From Microbulbifer sp. VAAF005 (GTDB taxonomy: Bacteria > Pseudomonadota > Gammaproteobacteria > Pseudomonadales > Cellvibrionaceae): DNA of 64,000 nucleotides. Of this stretch, positions 1 to 9,981 are shown in pieces (the first letter of the stretch is position 1; the number at the start of each line of letters is the position of its first letter). The translations under genes and the position numbers were made by a program. The stretch lies in contig NZ_CP120233.1 in NCBI RefSeq assembly GCF_030012985.1, forward strand, positions 1,843,001 through 1,907,000. Direction: 5' to 3'. The notes under the pieces are model-generated. The model did not search any database. It saw nothing but the letters and a program-made list of their open reading frames with translations, and was not told the DNA's origin.

Positions 1-2
1 TG

Positions 3-161
3 ACCAGCCTGACCTTTGGTGGAACTGTCATGCTTGCCAAAATGGTACCGGTTTTAAATATCTTTATTATGCCTGCGGCAGTTGCTGGCGGTACGGCTTT
101 GTGGATTGAAAGACTGCGTATTGAAGGAGATCCCGGCACTCAAACTCCGGTACTTCAGTAA
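3..161 (+). CDS. cysZ: CysZ-like sulfate permease, C-terminal fragment
   Basis: Only the last 52 codons are in the window; the reading frame enters at base 3 and ends at TAA 159-161. The tail has a hydrophobic helix followed by VPVLNIFIMPAAVAGGTA and LWIERLR, which matches the C-terminal end of CysZ (EI24 family), an inner-membrane protein that brings sulfate in for cysteine synthesis. The match rests on a short stretch, so the family call is good but not certain. A strong terminator follows 20 bases later. Confidence 0.72.
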   Translation, partial: TSLTFGGTVMLAKMVPVLNIFIMPAAVAGGTALWIERLRIEGDPGTQTPVLQ

Positions 162-180
162 CTTTACCTGTAAAACAGGA

Positions 181-205
181 AGCCCTCTTATACAGAGGGC
201 TTTTT
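181..205 (+). terminator. Intrinsic terminator after cysZ
   Basis: AGCCCTCT and AGAGGGCT form an 8-bp perfect stem around a short TATAC loop, and a T-rich run follows on the plus strand. It lies 20 bases after the cysZ stop, just before the 3' end of the convergent sulfotransferase gene. Confidence 0.85.
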
Positions 206-214
206 ATTTTGATA

Positions 215-1363
215 CTACCTTCCCGATGTTTTCTTCTTTTTCAATGCTCGATACCAAGGTTGTTGGCCCTTGGCAATATAAGCGCTAGCCGATAAGCACT
301 TTGCCAAATTCTCAAGCTCCTGGGTGAGTACATCTCCTGAAAACCTTTTTCTTAACATTTGTTGGAGTTTGTCTGCCAATAATGCATCCCTCAACCCCTC
401 TGGCTTCTGGATACCGGCAGATAGAATTTCAGGAATCCACTCAGACAGATCTCGCACCGTTATCCAATCATTTCCCTGTTCAGGGTACACAGAAAAATCA
501 GTATCGAATGCCAGGCCTGAATCGTTACTAAGAAAGGTACTATTTAACAACTGATTGGATGCTTTGAACTGCAGGAAGAACTGCCTGGCATCATCTCTTG
601 ATGGAAGTAACTGAGTATGATCTTCCAGCATCATTGGCTTCAGCTTAATCAATTCAGACTCCGCTACCCCCAACTCCAGTAATTTATGGGTCAGCAAGAA
701 CTCCTTTCTATCTACCCCTTCATTCACCCTGCGAGCAGAAAGCTTCACATCCCCATCAAGCAAAGAGAAAAAATCACTCACAATATCACCCCCGTTCAAA
801 GCTTCCCGACCGAAAAGCCTCACCTTGAGGGAATCAGTCCCAAATACCGTCTCCCATAGCTTCAACTTGCTAAAATAATCGTAGTAAATCTCAATATCTT
901 TATTGAGAGTGGGAAAAGCCCCCTCACTATGGCCAAGCAACTTACTAGAGGAGCTTCGATTGGAAGCGGCCCCACGAGCTCCTTGTTTTTTAAAAGATAT
1001 TGCCTGTAAATCCTGCCTGCGCAGATAAACAATCACTTTAACGTTATCGAAGTACTTGGCACACACCTGCTGAACCAGCTCAATACTCTCATGTTGATGC
1101 AAAAAGCAAAGGTGCTCCGCCGATACAATGGTTTGCTTACTGCGACTAGCTGCAAGTAGCTCATCGAGCCGGGAATTGAGCTTAAAACGGACCAGCCCTT
1201 TCTCCCGCAAAACTTCAATACACCCAGAGGAGTTTCCTTTTTTTCCAAGGGAAAGGAATTCAAAGCCCGCCTTATTCAGGGCTTGTGTCTGCTCCTTCAT
1301 TGCCAACTGGAGAGAGCTGGAGCCGGTTTTATGGAAACCGATATGTAAGTAGAGGGTGCGCAT
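215..1363 (-). CDS. Sulfotransferase-family protein
   Basis: A 382-residue cytoplasmic protein. Near the N-terminus it has HIGFHKTGSSSLQ (about residues 7-19), the 5'-phosphosulfate-binding loop of PAPS-dependent sulfotransferases. VIVYLRRQDLQAIS near residue 120 looks like the second (3'-phosphate) binding strand and helix. The substrate cannot be told; bacterial members often sulfate surface glycans or lipids. The ATG at 1363 puts the P-loop at its usual distance from the start; the frame stays open to a TTG at 1411 but that extension has no family character. It stands alone between a terminator and a 338-base gap. Confidence 0.75.
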   Translation of the reverse strand: MRTLYLHIGFHKTGSSSLQLAMKEQTQALNKAGFEFLSLGKKGNSSGCIEVLREKGLVRFKLNSRLDELLAASRSKQTIVSAEHLCFLHQHESIELVQQVCAKYFDNVKVIVYLRRQDLQAISFKKQGARGAASNRSSSSKLLGHSEGAFPTLNKDIEIYYDYFSKLKLWETVFGTDSLKVRLFGREALNGGDIVSDFFSLLDGDVKLSARRVNEGVDRKEFLLTHKLLELGVAESELIKLKPMMLEDHTQLLPSRDDARQFFLQFKASNQLLNSTFLSNDSGLAFDTDFSVYPEQGNDWITVRDLSEWIPEILSAGIQKPEGLRDALLADKLQQMLRKRFSGDVLTQELENLAKCLSASAYIAKGQQPWYRALKKKKTSGR

Positions 1364-1701
1364 CCGAGTATTTACTTTAATTCTTATTGAGTAATGGATG
1401 TCAGAATGCAAGCTAGCCCCATACTATAGGAGCAATCTCAACCTGCAGAGTCTTGACTCATGCAACTGGCTAAATCCGTTTAATTTTAGGATAGAAATGG
1501 ACATTAGAAAGAAATATAAGCCATTAATGGTACATTTGTCACAACTTTAACACTAACAAAGCACAGAAAGATTGAACAGAAAAGTGGATAAGAGCCACTG
1601 CTGTCCAATTCTGGGCAGTGGCTCATAATCACAAGTGGAGGGGAGCTGGTGTGTAAGAGAGGGGTGGCTTCGATGCCTACTATTTTGAGTGCTGGTATCA
1701 G
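1364..1701. other. Intergenic gap, nothing recognised
   Basis: This is the space between the start of the sulfotransferase gene and the 3' end of the acyltransferase gene, both on the minus strand. I see no convincing small gene, hairpin terminator or repeat. It probably holds the sulfotransferase promoter. Confidence 0.4.
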
Positions 1702-3726
1702 CTAACCGCTTGGCCTTATATTCGAGTTCGCCATTAATAGTCGATTCATCAAGCCTGGTACCAGCATCTCTGAACCAAAAGTGCTCAGATGATTATCGTC
1801 GCGATACAGCGACCGACCCTCCATCTGTATTTGGCATTCTGATGGGCAAAGCTCCGACACAAGACTACCTCGCTGTATTTCAAACTCCTCCGACAAGGCC
1901 TCAAGAGTCGCCCTTACCCGACTGTTACGCTCCACCACCTGTTCTAGTGTCGGCGCCGCTTGTACCCGAGCCCCAATAAACTCCGCGCTGGCAATAGCCA
2001 ATGGTACGGAAAAAGAAATCTCTGGAATCCCCTCAATAATCACCACGCTGCGGCCCGAAGCACGAATTCTGGCGATAGTTTGCCGAAGCCCATAATCAAA
2101 TAACTCATAGTTTCGACTGGATTGGGCTCCATTTATCTGAGGGCCATCTTTATCTCCCGCCAACCCCAAAACTGCCGACAGCCCGCCTTCTCCAGGAGAT
2201 CGTGTGCCCTCGGCCAATAGGGCCCAGCGAGCCACCAAAACAACTGTGCCTAAATCAGAGCGGCGCTCCAGCATCCCCATGACATCTTCATTAAAGCGGT
2301 CACACCCATGGGATGCACCCATTTCCAAACGAATTACATCCAGAAGCGGCGCACAAGCAGACTTTGCAGCTACAATTCCACTGTACCCCTCAGCCTCAAG
2401 CCAATGCTCAAATCCCGGAATAAAAGCACCCGCATGGGAATCTCCCCAGAGTAGATAGTCTACCTGAGAGTCGTCGTCGGGTGCCCCCACCTCACAAAGC
2501 CCCTCGGAAGGTGCAAGCTTCATACAGCGGCGCTCTTCGGGTGTGCGTGATCTAGCGCTCTCATAAGCTGCATATACCGGCTCTGGCAGCCTTGAGGGCA
2601 CTCCTTTTTTTACATTGATAACCAGGGAAACACTCATGATAAGTGTTCCCACAGCTCCCAGTGACAAAGCCAGGCCCCGACGGGAAAGTCCCCTCTCAGA
2701 TGCACGGCGAAATGGCGCCTCTACGAATCGCCAGCTGAACCAAGCGAGAATGAAAGAGAGCGCAATCGCGACCAATGCCATTGCCAGGGGGAGCTCAGCT
2801 GATCCATTGAGAAGGCGGAGTAAAACCAGGACTGGCCAGTGCCATAGATACAGAGAGTAGGAAATCAAGCCTATTGCTACGATGATCCGCAGCCGCAACA
2901 ACCGAGCAATAATTGTTTCCCGATTCCCTCCAGTCCAAATGAGCACCGCAGCTCCGATACAAGGTAATAGTGCGGCAATTCCAGGGAAGGGCGTGGAGGA
3001 GTCATAAACAAAGACGCTATAAAGAATCATTGCGATTCCAGCAGCCGCCACCAACTCCAGCAACCAAGCTTTGCGCACTTGTGGAATAGCTCCTAAGGCC
3101 AGTAGAGCCCCAAGCCCCAACTCCCAAACCCGCGAAGGCGTCAGGAAATAATTGGCGAAAGGCTGGGCTTTAGTTGCCCAAACTGAGTAAACGAGAGAGA
3201 GTATCGATAACCCAGCCACAACCAGCAATTTCGAGCGCCGGCTACGAGAAGCTAGCAGGCAAAGCAACAGCGGGAAAAACAGATAAAACTGCTCTTCAAC
3301 AGATAACGACCAAGTGTGTAGCAGAGGTTGCCAGTCTGCTCCCGAACCAAAATAGTCCTCGGTACTTTGCCAAAACCAGAAGTTAGATGCGAACAATAGC
3401 GTCGCCAATGCGGACTGCCCCAGTTCTTTAAAGGGGTCTGGTGGTAATACAAACCACCCTGCAACAATCGAAGTCGCCAGAACAAAGAATAATGCTGGCA
3501 AGATACGGCGAGCTCGACGCTCATAAAAATTAGCCAGGGAGAAGCGATATTCACCAATTTCCTTCACCAGGATACTGGTAATCAGGTAACCGGAAATAAC
3601 AAAAAAGATATCGACCCCAACAAAGCCACCGGAGAAACCCGGTAACCCTGCATGGGCCAAAACAACAGGAAGAACTGCTAATGCGCGCAACCCATCGATG
3701 TCTCGACGGTACCCAATACTGCTCAT
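1702..3726 (-). CDS. Acyltransferase-3 / SGNH fusion O-acetyltransferase (OafB-like)
   Basis: A 674-residue membrane enzyme with two parts. The first about 380 residues start with YRRDIDGLRALAV and VGVDIFFVISGYLI, the hallmark of acyltransferase-3 proteins, and span about ten membrane helices. The C-terminal part is a periplasmic SGNH hydrolase-like domain, with GDSHAG near residue 430 as the Ser block and DDNHLS near the end supplying Asp and His. Such fusions move acetyl groups across the inner membrane onto O-antigen, peptidoglycan or exopolysaccharide; the acceptor here is unknown. The ATG start lies 33 bases after the rhlB stop, so it may be read with rhlB. Confidence 0.88.
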   Translation of the reverse strand: MSSIGYRRDIDGLRALAVLPVVLAHAGLPGFSGGFVGVDIFFVISGYLITSILVKEIGEYRFSLANFYERRARRILPALFFVLATSIVAGWFVLPPDPFKELGQSALATLLFASNFWFWQSTEDYFGSGADWQPLLHTWSLSVEEQFYLFFPLLLCLLASRSRRSKLLVVAGLSILSLVYSVWATKAQPFANYFLTPSRVWELGLGALLALGAIPQVRKAWLLELVAAAGIAMILYSVFVYDSSTPFPGIAALLPCIGAAVLIWTGGNRETIIARLLRLRIIVAIGLISYSLYLWHWPVLVLLRLLNGSAELPLAMALVAIALSFILAWFSWRFVEAPFRRASERGLSRRGLALSLGAVGTLIMSVSLVINVKKGVPSRLPEPVYAAYESARSRTPEERRCMKLAPSEGLCEVGAPDDDSQVDYLLWGDSHAGAFIPGFEHWLEAEGYSGIVAAKSACAPLLDVIRLEMGASHGCDRFNEDVMGMLERRSDLGTVVLVARWALLAEGTRSPGEGGLSAVLGLAGDKDGPQINGAQSSRNYELFDYGLRQTIARIRASGRSVVIIEGIPEISFSVPLAIASAEFIGARVQAAPTLEQVVERNSRVRATLEALSEEFEIQRGSLVSELCPSECQIQMEGRSLYRDDNHLSTFGSEMLVPGLMNRLLMANSNIRPSG

Positions 3727-3759
3727 AGTGTATAACCGTAAGTCCCTTTATCCCCAAAC

Positions 3760-5268
3760 TTAATGTCTGCGGGGGCGACGGTTACCACCAGGGCCACCGC
3801 GTCGTCCGTCACGATCACCGTGACTGCGCTGGACCTTTACTTTAGGAGGCTCTACCAATAGCTCTTCGGGCGGAACTTCACACTTGAGCTTGCCACCGAG
3901 CAGCTGCTCAATAGGCTCCAGGCGCATGGCATCATCTTCACAGGCGAAACTGATAGAGGTGCCCGTTTTACCTGCTCGACCAGTTCGACCAATGCGATGA
4001 ACGTAGTCCTCCGGCTCTTCAGGCAAGGTGAAATTCACCACATGGCTGATACCATCAATATGGATACCACGCCCGGCGACATCGGTAGCCACCAGGACCT
4101 TGGTTTTGCCGGACTTAAAGTCGTCGAGGGTGCGAACCCGCTTATTTTGTGCCACTTCACCAGAGAGCAGGCCGGCAGAAATACCGTGAGCGAGAAGCTG
4201 TTCGTGCAAGCGGCGACATTGATCGCGGCGGTTGGCAAATACAATCAGGCTATCCACTTCTTCCCGCTGCACAATGTTGTAAAGCAGGGTGTACTTTTCT
4301 TCACTGGCAGACAGGTAAACATGCTGCTCAACAGTATCTGTGGCAACCCTCTCCGGCTCAATCTCCACAACTACCGGATCATCTGTCCACTGCTCCACCA
4401 GATCATCAACTTCAGGAGTAAATGTCGCGGAGAAGAACATGGTTTGGCGATGGGTTTTACGCGGGGTCTGGCGGACAATGCGGCGTACCTGGGGGATAAA
4501 GCCCATATCCAACATACGATCCGCTTCATCGATTACCAGAACTTCTACTTGGTCCAGGTAGCAGTCTCGATTGCCGACGAAGTCCAGCAGACGGCCCGGC
4601 GTCGCCACCAGGATATCCACCAGCCGCTCATTCAGGTTTCTCTGCTGCTTGTCGTAATCCATACCGCCCACCAGGGTATGAATTTCCAGTTCGGTATGCT
4701 TACACAGTGCCTTGGCATCATCGGCAATCTGCATCACCAGCTCACGGGTCGGAGCGATAATCAGGGAGCGGGCTTCGCCAGCGTAGCGCTCACCTTCAAA
4801 CGGGTGCTTAAGCAGATCGTCAATCACTGTGATCAGGAAGGCCGCCGTCTTACCGGTACCGGTTTGTGCCTTACCCACCAGGTCGTGACCATTGAGGGTG
4901 TGGGGAAGGGAGCGACCCTGAATAGGCGAGCAATACTGGAAACCCAAGTCGTGGATAGCGTGCATCAACTCATTGGGCAGTCCCAGGTCGTGGAAGCGGA
5001 CCTTGCCCTCCTGTTCTGGAACCTGGAATTCATCCAGGGACCAGGGCGCTGCGGGTGCCGCTGGCTTTCTGCTGCGCTGGCGCCCTTTTTGAGCATTTCT
5101 GCTACCGCCCCGGCGCGACTTCCCCTCCGCCTGTGCGGATTTTGTACGCCCCTTGGCAGCCTTATCAGACGGCTTTTGCCCTTCTTTTTGGCGTCCGGAG
5201 CTGTCTTCTCCCCGGCGGGAGCCCTTATCCTCTTTGGAGGAGGATCGGCGGAACAACTTTCCTATCAA
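3760..5268 (-). CDS. rhlB: DEAD-box RNA helicase RhlB
   Basis: A 502-residue ATP-dependent RNA helicase. The first about 75 residues are Lys/Arg/Gly/Ser-rich and disordered. The core has the Q motif region (FQYCSPIQ), Walker A AQTGTGKT (134-141), [14 protein letters not shown], the DEAD box (247-250), SAT (280-282), [10 protein letters not shown] and [25 protein letters not shown] and the length with a basic N-terminal extension fit RhlB, a degradosome partner, better than RhlE or SrmB. The C-terminus ends in an Arg/Gly-rich tail. The start is TTG, as no ATG lies upstream of the basic tail. A DoxX gene lies 47 bases upstream. Confidence 0.86.
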   Translation of the reverse strand: MIGKLFRRSSSKEDKGSRRGEDSSGRQKEGQKPSDKAAKGRTKSAQAEGKSRRGGSRNAQKGRQRSRKPAAPAAPWSLDEFQVPEQEGKVRFHDLGLPNELMHAIHDLGFQYCSPIQGRSLPHTLNGHDLVGKAQTGTGKTAAFLITVIDDLLKHPFEGERYAGEARSLIIAPTRELVMQIADDAKALCKHTELEIHTLVGGMDYDKQQRNLNERLVDILVATPGRLLDFVGNRDCYLDQVEVLVIDEADRMLDMGFIPQVRRIVRQTPRKTHRQTMFFSATFTPEVDDLVEQWTDDPVVVEIEPERVATDTVEQHVYLSASEEKYTLLYNIVQREEVDSLIVFANRRDQCRRLHEQLLAHGISAGLLSGEVAQNKRVRTLDDFKSGKTKVLVATDVAGRGIHIDGISHVVNFTLPEEPEDYVHRIGRTGRAGKTGTSISFACEDDAMRLEPIEQLLGGKLKCEVPPEELLVEPPKVKVQRSHGDRDGRRGGPGGNRRPRRH

Positions 5269-5315
5269 GTGAAATACTCGCTCAAATGTTCAAATAATCG
5301 GCGAGTATAACATCT

Positions 5316-5933
5316 CTATGGGGCTCCCTGCCCGCTATAGTGACGGCACAGCCAGTAATCCACACTGAAAAACCGCCCTGCCCCACTACAAAATAGCGCC
5401 AACAACATAATGAAGTAGGTAGCGGCAAACTCAATACCATTTTTCAGGATGGTCACTCCTCCAGTTTCCACCAACCACTCATAATTGCCGTGCTCCTTGA
5501 GTAAACCGACAATCTTCTCTTTGCGCACTGAGGCTTCATCAATCAGATCCTTGCGCCACTCCCAGGGCACACTCAAGGTTTTATCCGGCAATGCAGACCA
5601 ACCGTTCTCCCAGTGGGCCGTATAAGCTGCCACTGCCATCACAAACATCAGTGGAAGCGCTACCAGGCGGGTCGCAAAGCCCAAAAGTATGGCAATACCG
5701 CCCAAAAACTCGGTCAAGGCCGCCAACCAGGCCATCAATAGTGGTGCCGGTAACCCTAGCCCCCAGTCCGGATTGCCAAACCAGGCTGCCACATCATCGA
5801 TATTGTTCATTTTGTTGAGGCCGGCAAGCACAAGAATTGGCGCCAAGTAGATACGCAGGGCAAGGGGCCCCAACCAGTCAATTTTTCCGGCAGCCCGCAA
5901 GAAGCAGGCATACCAGCGGCTCAAGGTAGTCAT
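5316..5933 (-). CDS. DoxX-family membrane protein
   Basis: A 205-residue protein with four or five membrane helices. ALRIYLAPILVLAGLNK, the middle FLGGIAILLGFATRLVALPL and the long-loop TAHWENGW are typical of DoxX/DoxD-like proteins, a widespread inner-membrane family of uncertain role, sometimes tied to thiosulfate or redox stress. It is the first gene of a possible DoxX-rhlB-acyltransferase run. A GTG two codons upstream (5939) is an alternative start; the ATG is preferred because a GGGG run precedes it. Confidence 0.8.
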   Translation of the reverse strand: MTTLSRWYACFLRAAGKIDWLGPLALRIYLAPILVLAGLNKMNNIDDVAAWFGNPDWGLGLPAPLLMAWLAALTEFLGGIAILLGFATRLVALPLMFVMAVAAYTAHWENGWSALPDKTLSVPWEWRKDLIDEASVRKEKIVGLLKEHGNYEWLVETGGVTILKNGIEFAATYFIMLLALFCSGAGRFFSVDYWLCRHYSGQGAP

Positions 5934-6100
5934 CTGCACCCCACACTCGCTCTGTTTCGCTGTATTTGTTCACTGTAGTCGAGCCAGAGGCAACATTTCT
6001 TACAGTAGACCGGTCAGACTGCTGTGTCAGAGGGAGTAAAGAGGAGAAACCCAGCTTAAGAGCGCAAGACTCCAGCCTGCGTATCTAGCGCCGCCACGCC

Positions 6101-8152
6101 CTAGGGCTCCAAGGCCAGAAAATCAATATTGGCAACGTCATTGCCGAATTTTGCACAGGAAGTAGGCTTATCCCAAACCACCCAGGCCAAATCATCGAGG
6201 ATAATATTCGTGCCCTCGGCAACCGCCCCCTGCAAACGCAGGCGATAGCCTTTAACCGCCTGCTTATCCAGCGGTGGAAAATCTACTCGAAACGCCTGCC
6301 AATCGCCCTTTCTGATTGCGACAGAACCGAAACACTCCTGCTCAGCAGACTCCAGCGATTGCGAAAAAGCACGCGCTCGGGGGGCATATTCCAAACAAAC
6401 TTGCAGCGATTGTGCCTGTGTCGAGCGGGCGTAGCCGAGCAGTGAGTGAAGTGCCTGTGGCGGCGCCTCCACCAATCGATGAAAGCCGCGGGTGACTGCT
6501 TCGGCAAGACCCCGGCTGTTCCCACGCAGCACCATCGAGTGATCTCCCGAGCGGGCAATTCCCGCATCGATACTACTGGCGGGGGACAGACGCCAAGTGG
6601 CGGGCTGCCCGGGCAGCAGTCGGTCGGATTCAAAATCACCGGTCACCAACAGATCGCGACCACTGGTACAGCTCGCCTGTGGATCAATCCCCTCGAGCGC
6701 CGGCAATTGCTGTTGCCAGGTCAACGGCAGCTTGCCCACCCACGAGCCCGTTGTAGGTGCCAACGGGGCAGTACCGGCGCTCAGTGCCTTGCGGGCCCGT
6801 TTATCACTATCAGGCAAAATAACCCCGTGTCCGCCACTGGCCGACAGGGACAGTCCTTTTAGAATGGATTGATGCTGTAGGCGGCGGAGAATATGCTGCC
6901 GCACAGCCCCAACCGCAGGTGTGGGCTGGTAGTGCTGGATATAGAGCGGCGCCACCTCAGCCCGCACAAACTGCTCGCCATCCATCCATACGTACAACAG
7001 CGCAGATCGGTGGGTCTCCTGAAAATACTGGTCAAATAAAAAATTGCCCAGGGAGTAAGCGATAAGCTTACCCCGGTATAACTCAAAGCCGTGCAGCACA
7101 TGAGGGTGATGGCCAACAACCAGATCGGCCCCCCGGTCAATGGCCAGCTTCATACGGCTCTGGCTTAGTTCAGTGGGCGCGTAACTGTACTCTTCACTGC
7201 CGTGATACTGCACCACCACCGGGCGCTGTTCAGCAGCTTCGCGGGCCACTGTGCGGGCTATATTCACTTCACTGCCCAAGGCAGCCCCGGCTTTTTCTCC
7301 CTCGGCCACCTGATTGGGGGAGAAGTTACCGCGCCAGCCCACAAAGCCCAATAGGCTGTATTGCTGTGAGCCTCCTTGCAGCAGAGCACTCTCGAGCGCC
7401 TGGGGCTCATTCAGCCCGCCCCCTGAAAATTTCAAGCCGCTCTGCTGCAAGGCGTCGAGCGTGCTCGTTACCCCGGCATCGCCAAAGTCATACAGGTGAT
7501 TATTACCCAAAGTGACGTAATCAATGCCCGCCCATTTCAATGCTGTCAGGGTGAGAGGGCGGGAATAGAAAGTGACACTTTTCGGCGTTTCCGTACCGGG
7601 CTTATCACCAACCAGAACCGCTTCCAAATTGACTGAAGCGATATCCGCATCGACAAGGTAAGGTTTAATCGGGGCCAGCAGCTGTTTAAACTGTGCGGCA
7701 TCACTGCCCTCACGCAGCAGGGGCAGGTCCCCCTTTAGCGGCTTGTAATAGCGCCGCCCTGTCATTAAATCGCCCGCAAAAGCCAACATAACCCGGCCGG
7801 GTTTTCGGGCGACCAGGGTAACGTCGGGAATTTTTCCATCGCTGAGCGTTAATTCATGGGCGGAAAAAGTATGGGTTAACGGGTAGTAGCCGGCCGCAGA
7901 AAATTTAAGCTGATAGATATTTTCGGCAGCCAGCGTCAGGCGGAAGCTCCCCTTGCGGGTAAAAACCACTCCATCATTATTATTGATCTCAACCCCAGCA
8001 ATCGCCTTACCCTGCTCATCCACTACCCGGCCGGTAATAACCGTATTGGGCGCTGCGGTTTTGGCAGACAGCCCGGTTGAGAAAATTATGCCGGCCAGTA
8101 ACAGGCTGAAACCCTTGATTAATTGGTGGCCCTTTCGCCCTATCCCGTTCAT
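6101..8152 (-). CDS. Secreted CapA-family (PgsA-like) protein with extra domains
   Basis: A 683-residue exported protein. A signal peptide covers about residues 1-30. Residues about 37-115 look like a carboxypeptidase-regulatory beta-sandwich (ITGRVVDEQGKAIAGV). The CapA metallophosphatase-fold domain follows: FAGDLMTG (125-132), SVNLEAVL, TLGNNHLYDFG and GHHPHVLHG carry the expected Asp, Asn and His residues. The last about 180 residues resemble a beta-sandwich binding module (LLVTGDFESD onwards). CapA proteins are best known from poly-gamma-glutamate capsule loci, but the ligase and partner genes (capB, capC) are not in this window. It is the last gene of the GGT operon, 51 bases after ggt1, with a GGGGAA ribosome site. 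Confidence 0.85.
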   Translation of the reverse strand: MNGIGRKGHQLIKGFSLLLAGIIFSTGLSAKTAAPNTVITGRVVDEQGKAIAGVEINNNDGVVFTRKGSFRLTLAAENIYQLKFSAAGYYPLTHTFSAHELTLSDGKIPDVTLVARKPGRVMLAFAGDLMTGRRYYKPLKGDLPLLREGSDAAQFKQLLAPIKPYLVDADIASVNLEAVLVGDKPGTETPKSVTFYSRPLTLTALKWAGIDYVTLGNNHLYDFGDAGVTSTLDALQQSGLKFSGGGLNEPQALESALLQGGSQQYSLLGFVGWRGNFSPNQVAEGEKAGAALGSEVNIARTVAREAAEQRPVVVQYHGSEEYSYAPTELSQSRMKLAIDRGADLVVGHHPHVLHGFELYRGKLIAYSLGNFLFDQYFQETHRSALLYVWMDGEQFVRAEVAPLYIQHYQPTPAVGAVRQHILRRLQHQSILKGLSLSASGGHGVILPDSDKRARKALSAGTAPLAPTTGSWVGKLPLTWQQQLPALEGIDPQASCTSGRDLLVTGDFESDRLLPGQPATWRLSPASSIDAGIARSGDHSMVLRGNSRGLAEAVTRGFHRLVEAPPQALHSLLGYARSTQAQSLQVCLEYAPRARAFSQSLESAEQECFGSVAIRKGDWQAFRVDFPPLDKQAVKGYRLRLQGAVAEGTNIILDDLAWVVWDKPTSCAKFGNDVANIDFLALEP

Positions 8153-8203
8153 CTGTTCCCCGCAACCGATGGCTTTTAGAGTGATAAATTTGGCGCGCTG
8201 CGC

Positions 8204-9961
8204 TTACTGCACAGCGACTGTTCCAGCATCGGGACGGCGGGGGTCAGAGGCACCATAAAACAATCCCTCCTTCCACATAATGGACTGCACACTGCCCATG
8301 GTCCGCCCCTGTTTCACCTTCTGCCCTTTTTGCAGCAACAGTTTGATCGTATCCGGACTAAAGCCAGGCTCCAGTTCCAATTGGTCCGGCAGCCATTGAT
8401 GGTGAATTCTGGGCGCGTGGACCGCATCGGCAATATTCATTTGGTGGTCCATAACATTGACCAACACCTGCAACACCGTAGTGATAATACGGCTGCCTCC
8501 CGGGCTGCCAGTTACCACATAGGGTTTGCCCTCGCGAAATATCATGGTCGGTGTCATTGAGCTCAATGGGCGCTTGCGCGCGGCAATGGCATTGGCCTCC
8601 CCTCCCACCAGGCCAAAGGCGTTGGGCACACCAGGCTTCGCGGAAAAATCGTCCATCTCATTATTCATCAAAATACCGGTACCTGGGATCACGATTCCCG
8701 AACCGTAGGAAAAATTAAGGGTATAGGTATTAGACACCGCGTTACCCTGCGCATCCATAACAGAAAAATGGGTGGTGTCAGGGCTTTCATAGGGCGCGGG
8801 GTTGCCCGCATGGATTTTTGCTGAGGGGGTCGCACTCGCCAGTGAAATACCCTCGGCCAATTCCCGCGCGTAGGCTTTACTGGTGATACCGGCAATCGGT
8901 ACGGCAAAGTGATCAGGATCGCCGAGGTGTTCACTGCGATCCGCATAAGCGCGCTTCATCGCCTCCGCCAGCAGGTGGGTCGCATCGGCACTGCCCGCCC
9001 CCATTTTACCGATCGGAAACTGCTCCAGAATGTTGAGCATCTGAATAATATGAACACCGCCGGAGCTGGTTGGCGGCATCGATACCACTTGATAGCCACG
9101 GTAATCGGTAGCGACCGGCTCGCGCTCTTGCACCCGGTAGTTGGCCAGGTCATCGCGGGTAATCAGGCCACCCCCCTCTTGCATCGCCGTAACAATTTTA
9201 TCGGCGATTGCGCCCTGGTAAAAAGCCTCCGGGCCGTCTTGCGCCAGCTGTTTTAAGCTCCAGGCCAAATCCTTTTGCACCAATACTTCGCCGGGCTCAT
9301 AGGGAATACCACCGCGCTTGTAGTAGGCTTTTGCTGTGGCCGTATTGGCTGTGAGCCAGGCCTGACGACTTTTCAGGTTCTCCGCCAAATCATAGGAGAC
9401 CACAAAACCTTTTTCTGCCAGTTCTATCGAGGGAGCCACAACTTCTTGCCAACTCATGGTCCCATACTTTTCCAGAGCATGGGCCAGTCCCGCCACAGTG
9501 CCAGGCACCCCTGATGAGAGGTGGCTGAAGCGGGCTTTTCTGGTATCCACATTTCCCTCAGAATCCAGATACATATCCCGGTGAGCTGCTGCCGGTGCCA
9601 TCTCGCGATAATCGAGCGCCACCACCTTATTCTCTTTAGCGAGGTAGACCAGCATAAATCCACCACCGCCAAGGTTCCCGGCCCTGGGTAAAGTTACTGC
9701 CAAGGCAATCCCTGTGGCCACTGCCGCATCCACCGCGTTGCCGCCCCGACGAAGAATATCTGCACCAATTTCACTGGCCAACTCGCGTTGGCTTGACACC
9801 ATTCCACCAGTACCGATTACCGGGTGATGAATACTGTCATAGCGGATTATCGCTGCACTTTCATCCACATGACTTGCCGCCTCACCCGTCACAGACACGA
9901 TCAGCAGTGTTGTCAGCAGAAATGATGATATCAATTGTTTGCTTTTCTCAACCATCAACAT
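8204..9961 (-). CDS. ggt: Gamma-glutamyltransferase, copy 1
   Basis: A 585-residue periplasmic enzyme of the Ntn-hydrolase fold that cleaves itself into two chains and removes gamma-glutamyl groups from glutathione and related peptides. A signal peptide covers about residues 1-29. NLGGGGFML (96-104) is the family's N-terminal block. The self-cleavage and catalytic threonine is T396 in SPDTTHFS, and SPGGSRI (486-492) is the substrate-binding GG loop. The ATG at 9961 has a good GAGAAG ribosome site. It starts 20 bases after the decarboxylase gene and ends 51 bases before the CapA-like gene, so the three are probably cotranscribed. The second copy in the same locus is similar in length and layout but clearly diverged. 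Confidence 0.93.
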   Translation of the reverse strand: MLMVEKSKQLISSFLLTTLLIVSVTGEAASHVDESAAIIRYDSIHHPVIGTGGMVSSQRELASEIGADILRRGGNAVDAAVATGIALAVTLPRAGNLGGGGFMLVYLAKENKVVALDYREMAPAAAHRDMYLDSEGNVDTRKARFSHLSSGVPGTVAGLAHALEKYGTMSWQEVVAPSIELAEKGFVVSYDLAENLKSRQAWLTANTATAKAYYKRGGIPYEPGEVLVQKDLAWSLKQLAQDGPEAFYQGAIADKIVTAMQEGGGLITRDDLANYRVQEREPVATDYRGYQVVSMPPTSSGGVHIIQMLNILEQFPIGKMGAGSADATHLLAEAMKRAYADRSEHLGDPDHFAVPIAGITSKAYARELAEGISLASATPSAKIHAGNPAPYESPDTTHFSVMDAQGNAVSNTYTLNFSYGSGIVIPGTGILMNNEMDDFSAKPGVPNAFGLVGGEANAIAARKRPLSSMTPTMIFREGKPYVVTGSPGGSRIITTVLQVLVNVMDHQMNIADAVHAPRIHHQWLPDQLELEPGFSPDTIKLLLQKGQKVKQGRTMGSVQSIMWKEGLFYGASDPRRPDAGTVAVQ

Positions 9962-9981
9962 AATTCTTCTCGCTCTTATTT

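Noticed and set aside
3997..5310. Long plus-strand open frame of 437 codons opposite rhlB
   Set aside because: It is the mirror of a strongly biased helicase gene; the protein has no family motif, while the minus strand carries every DEAD-box motif.
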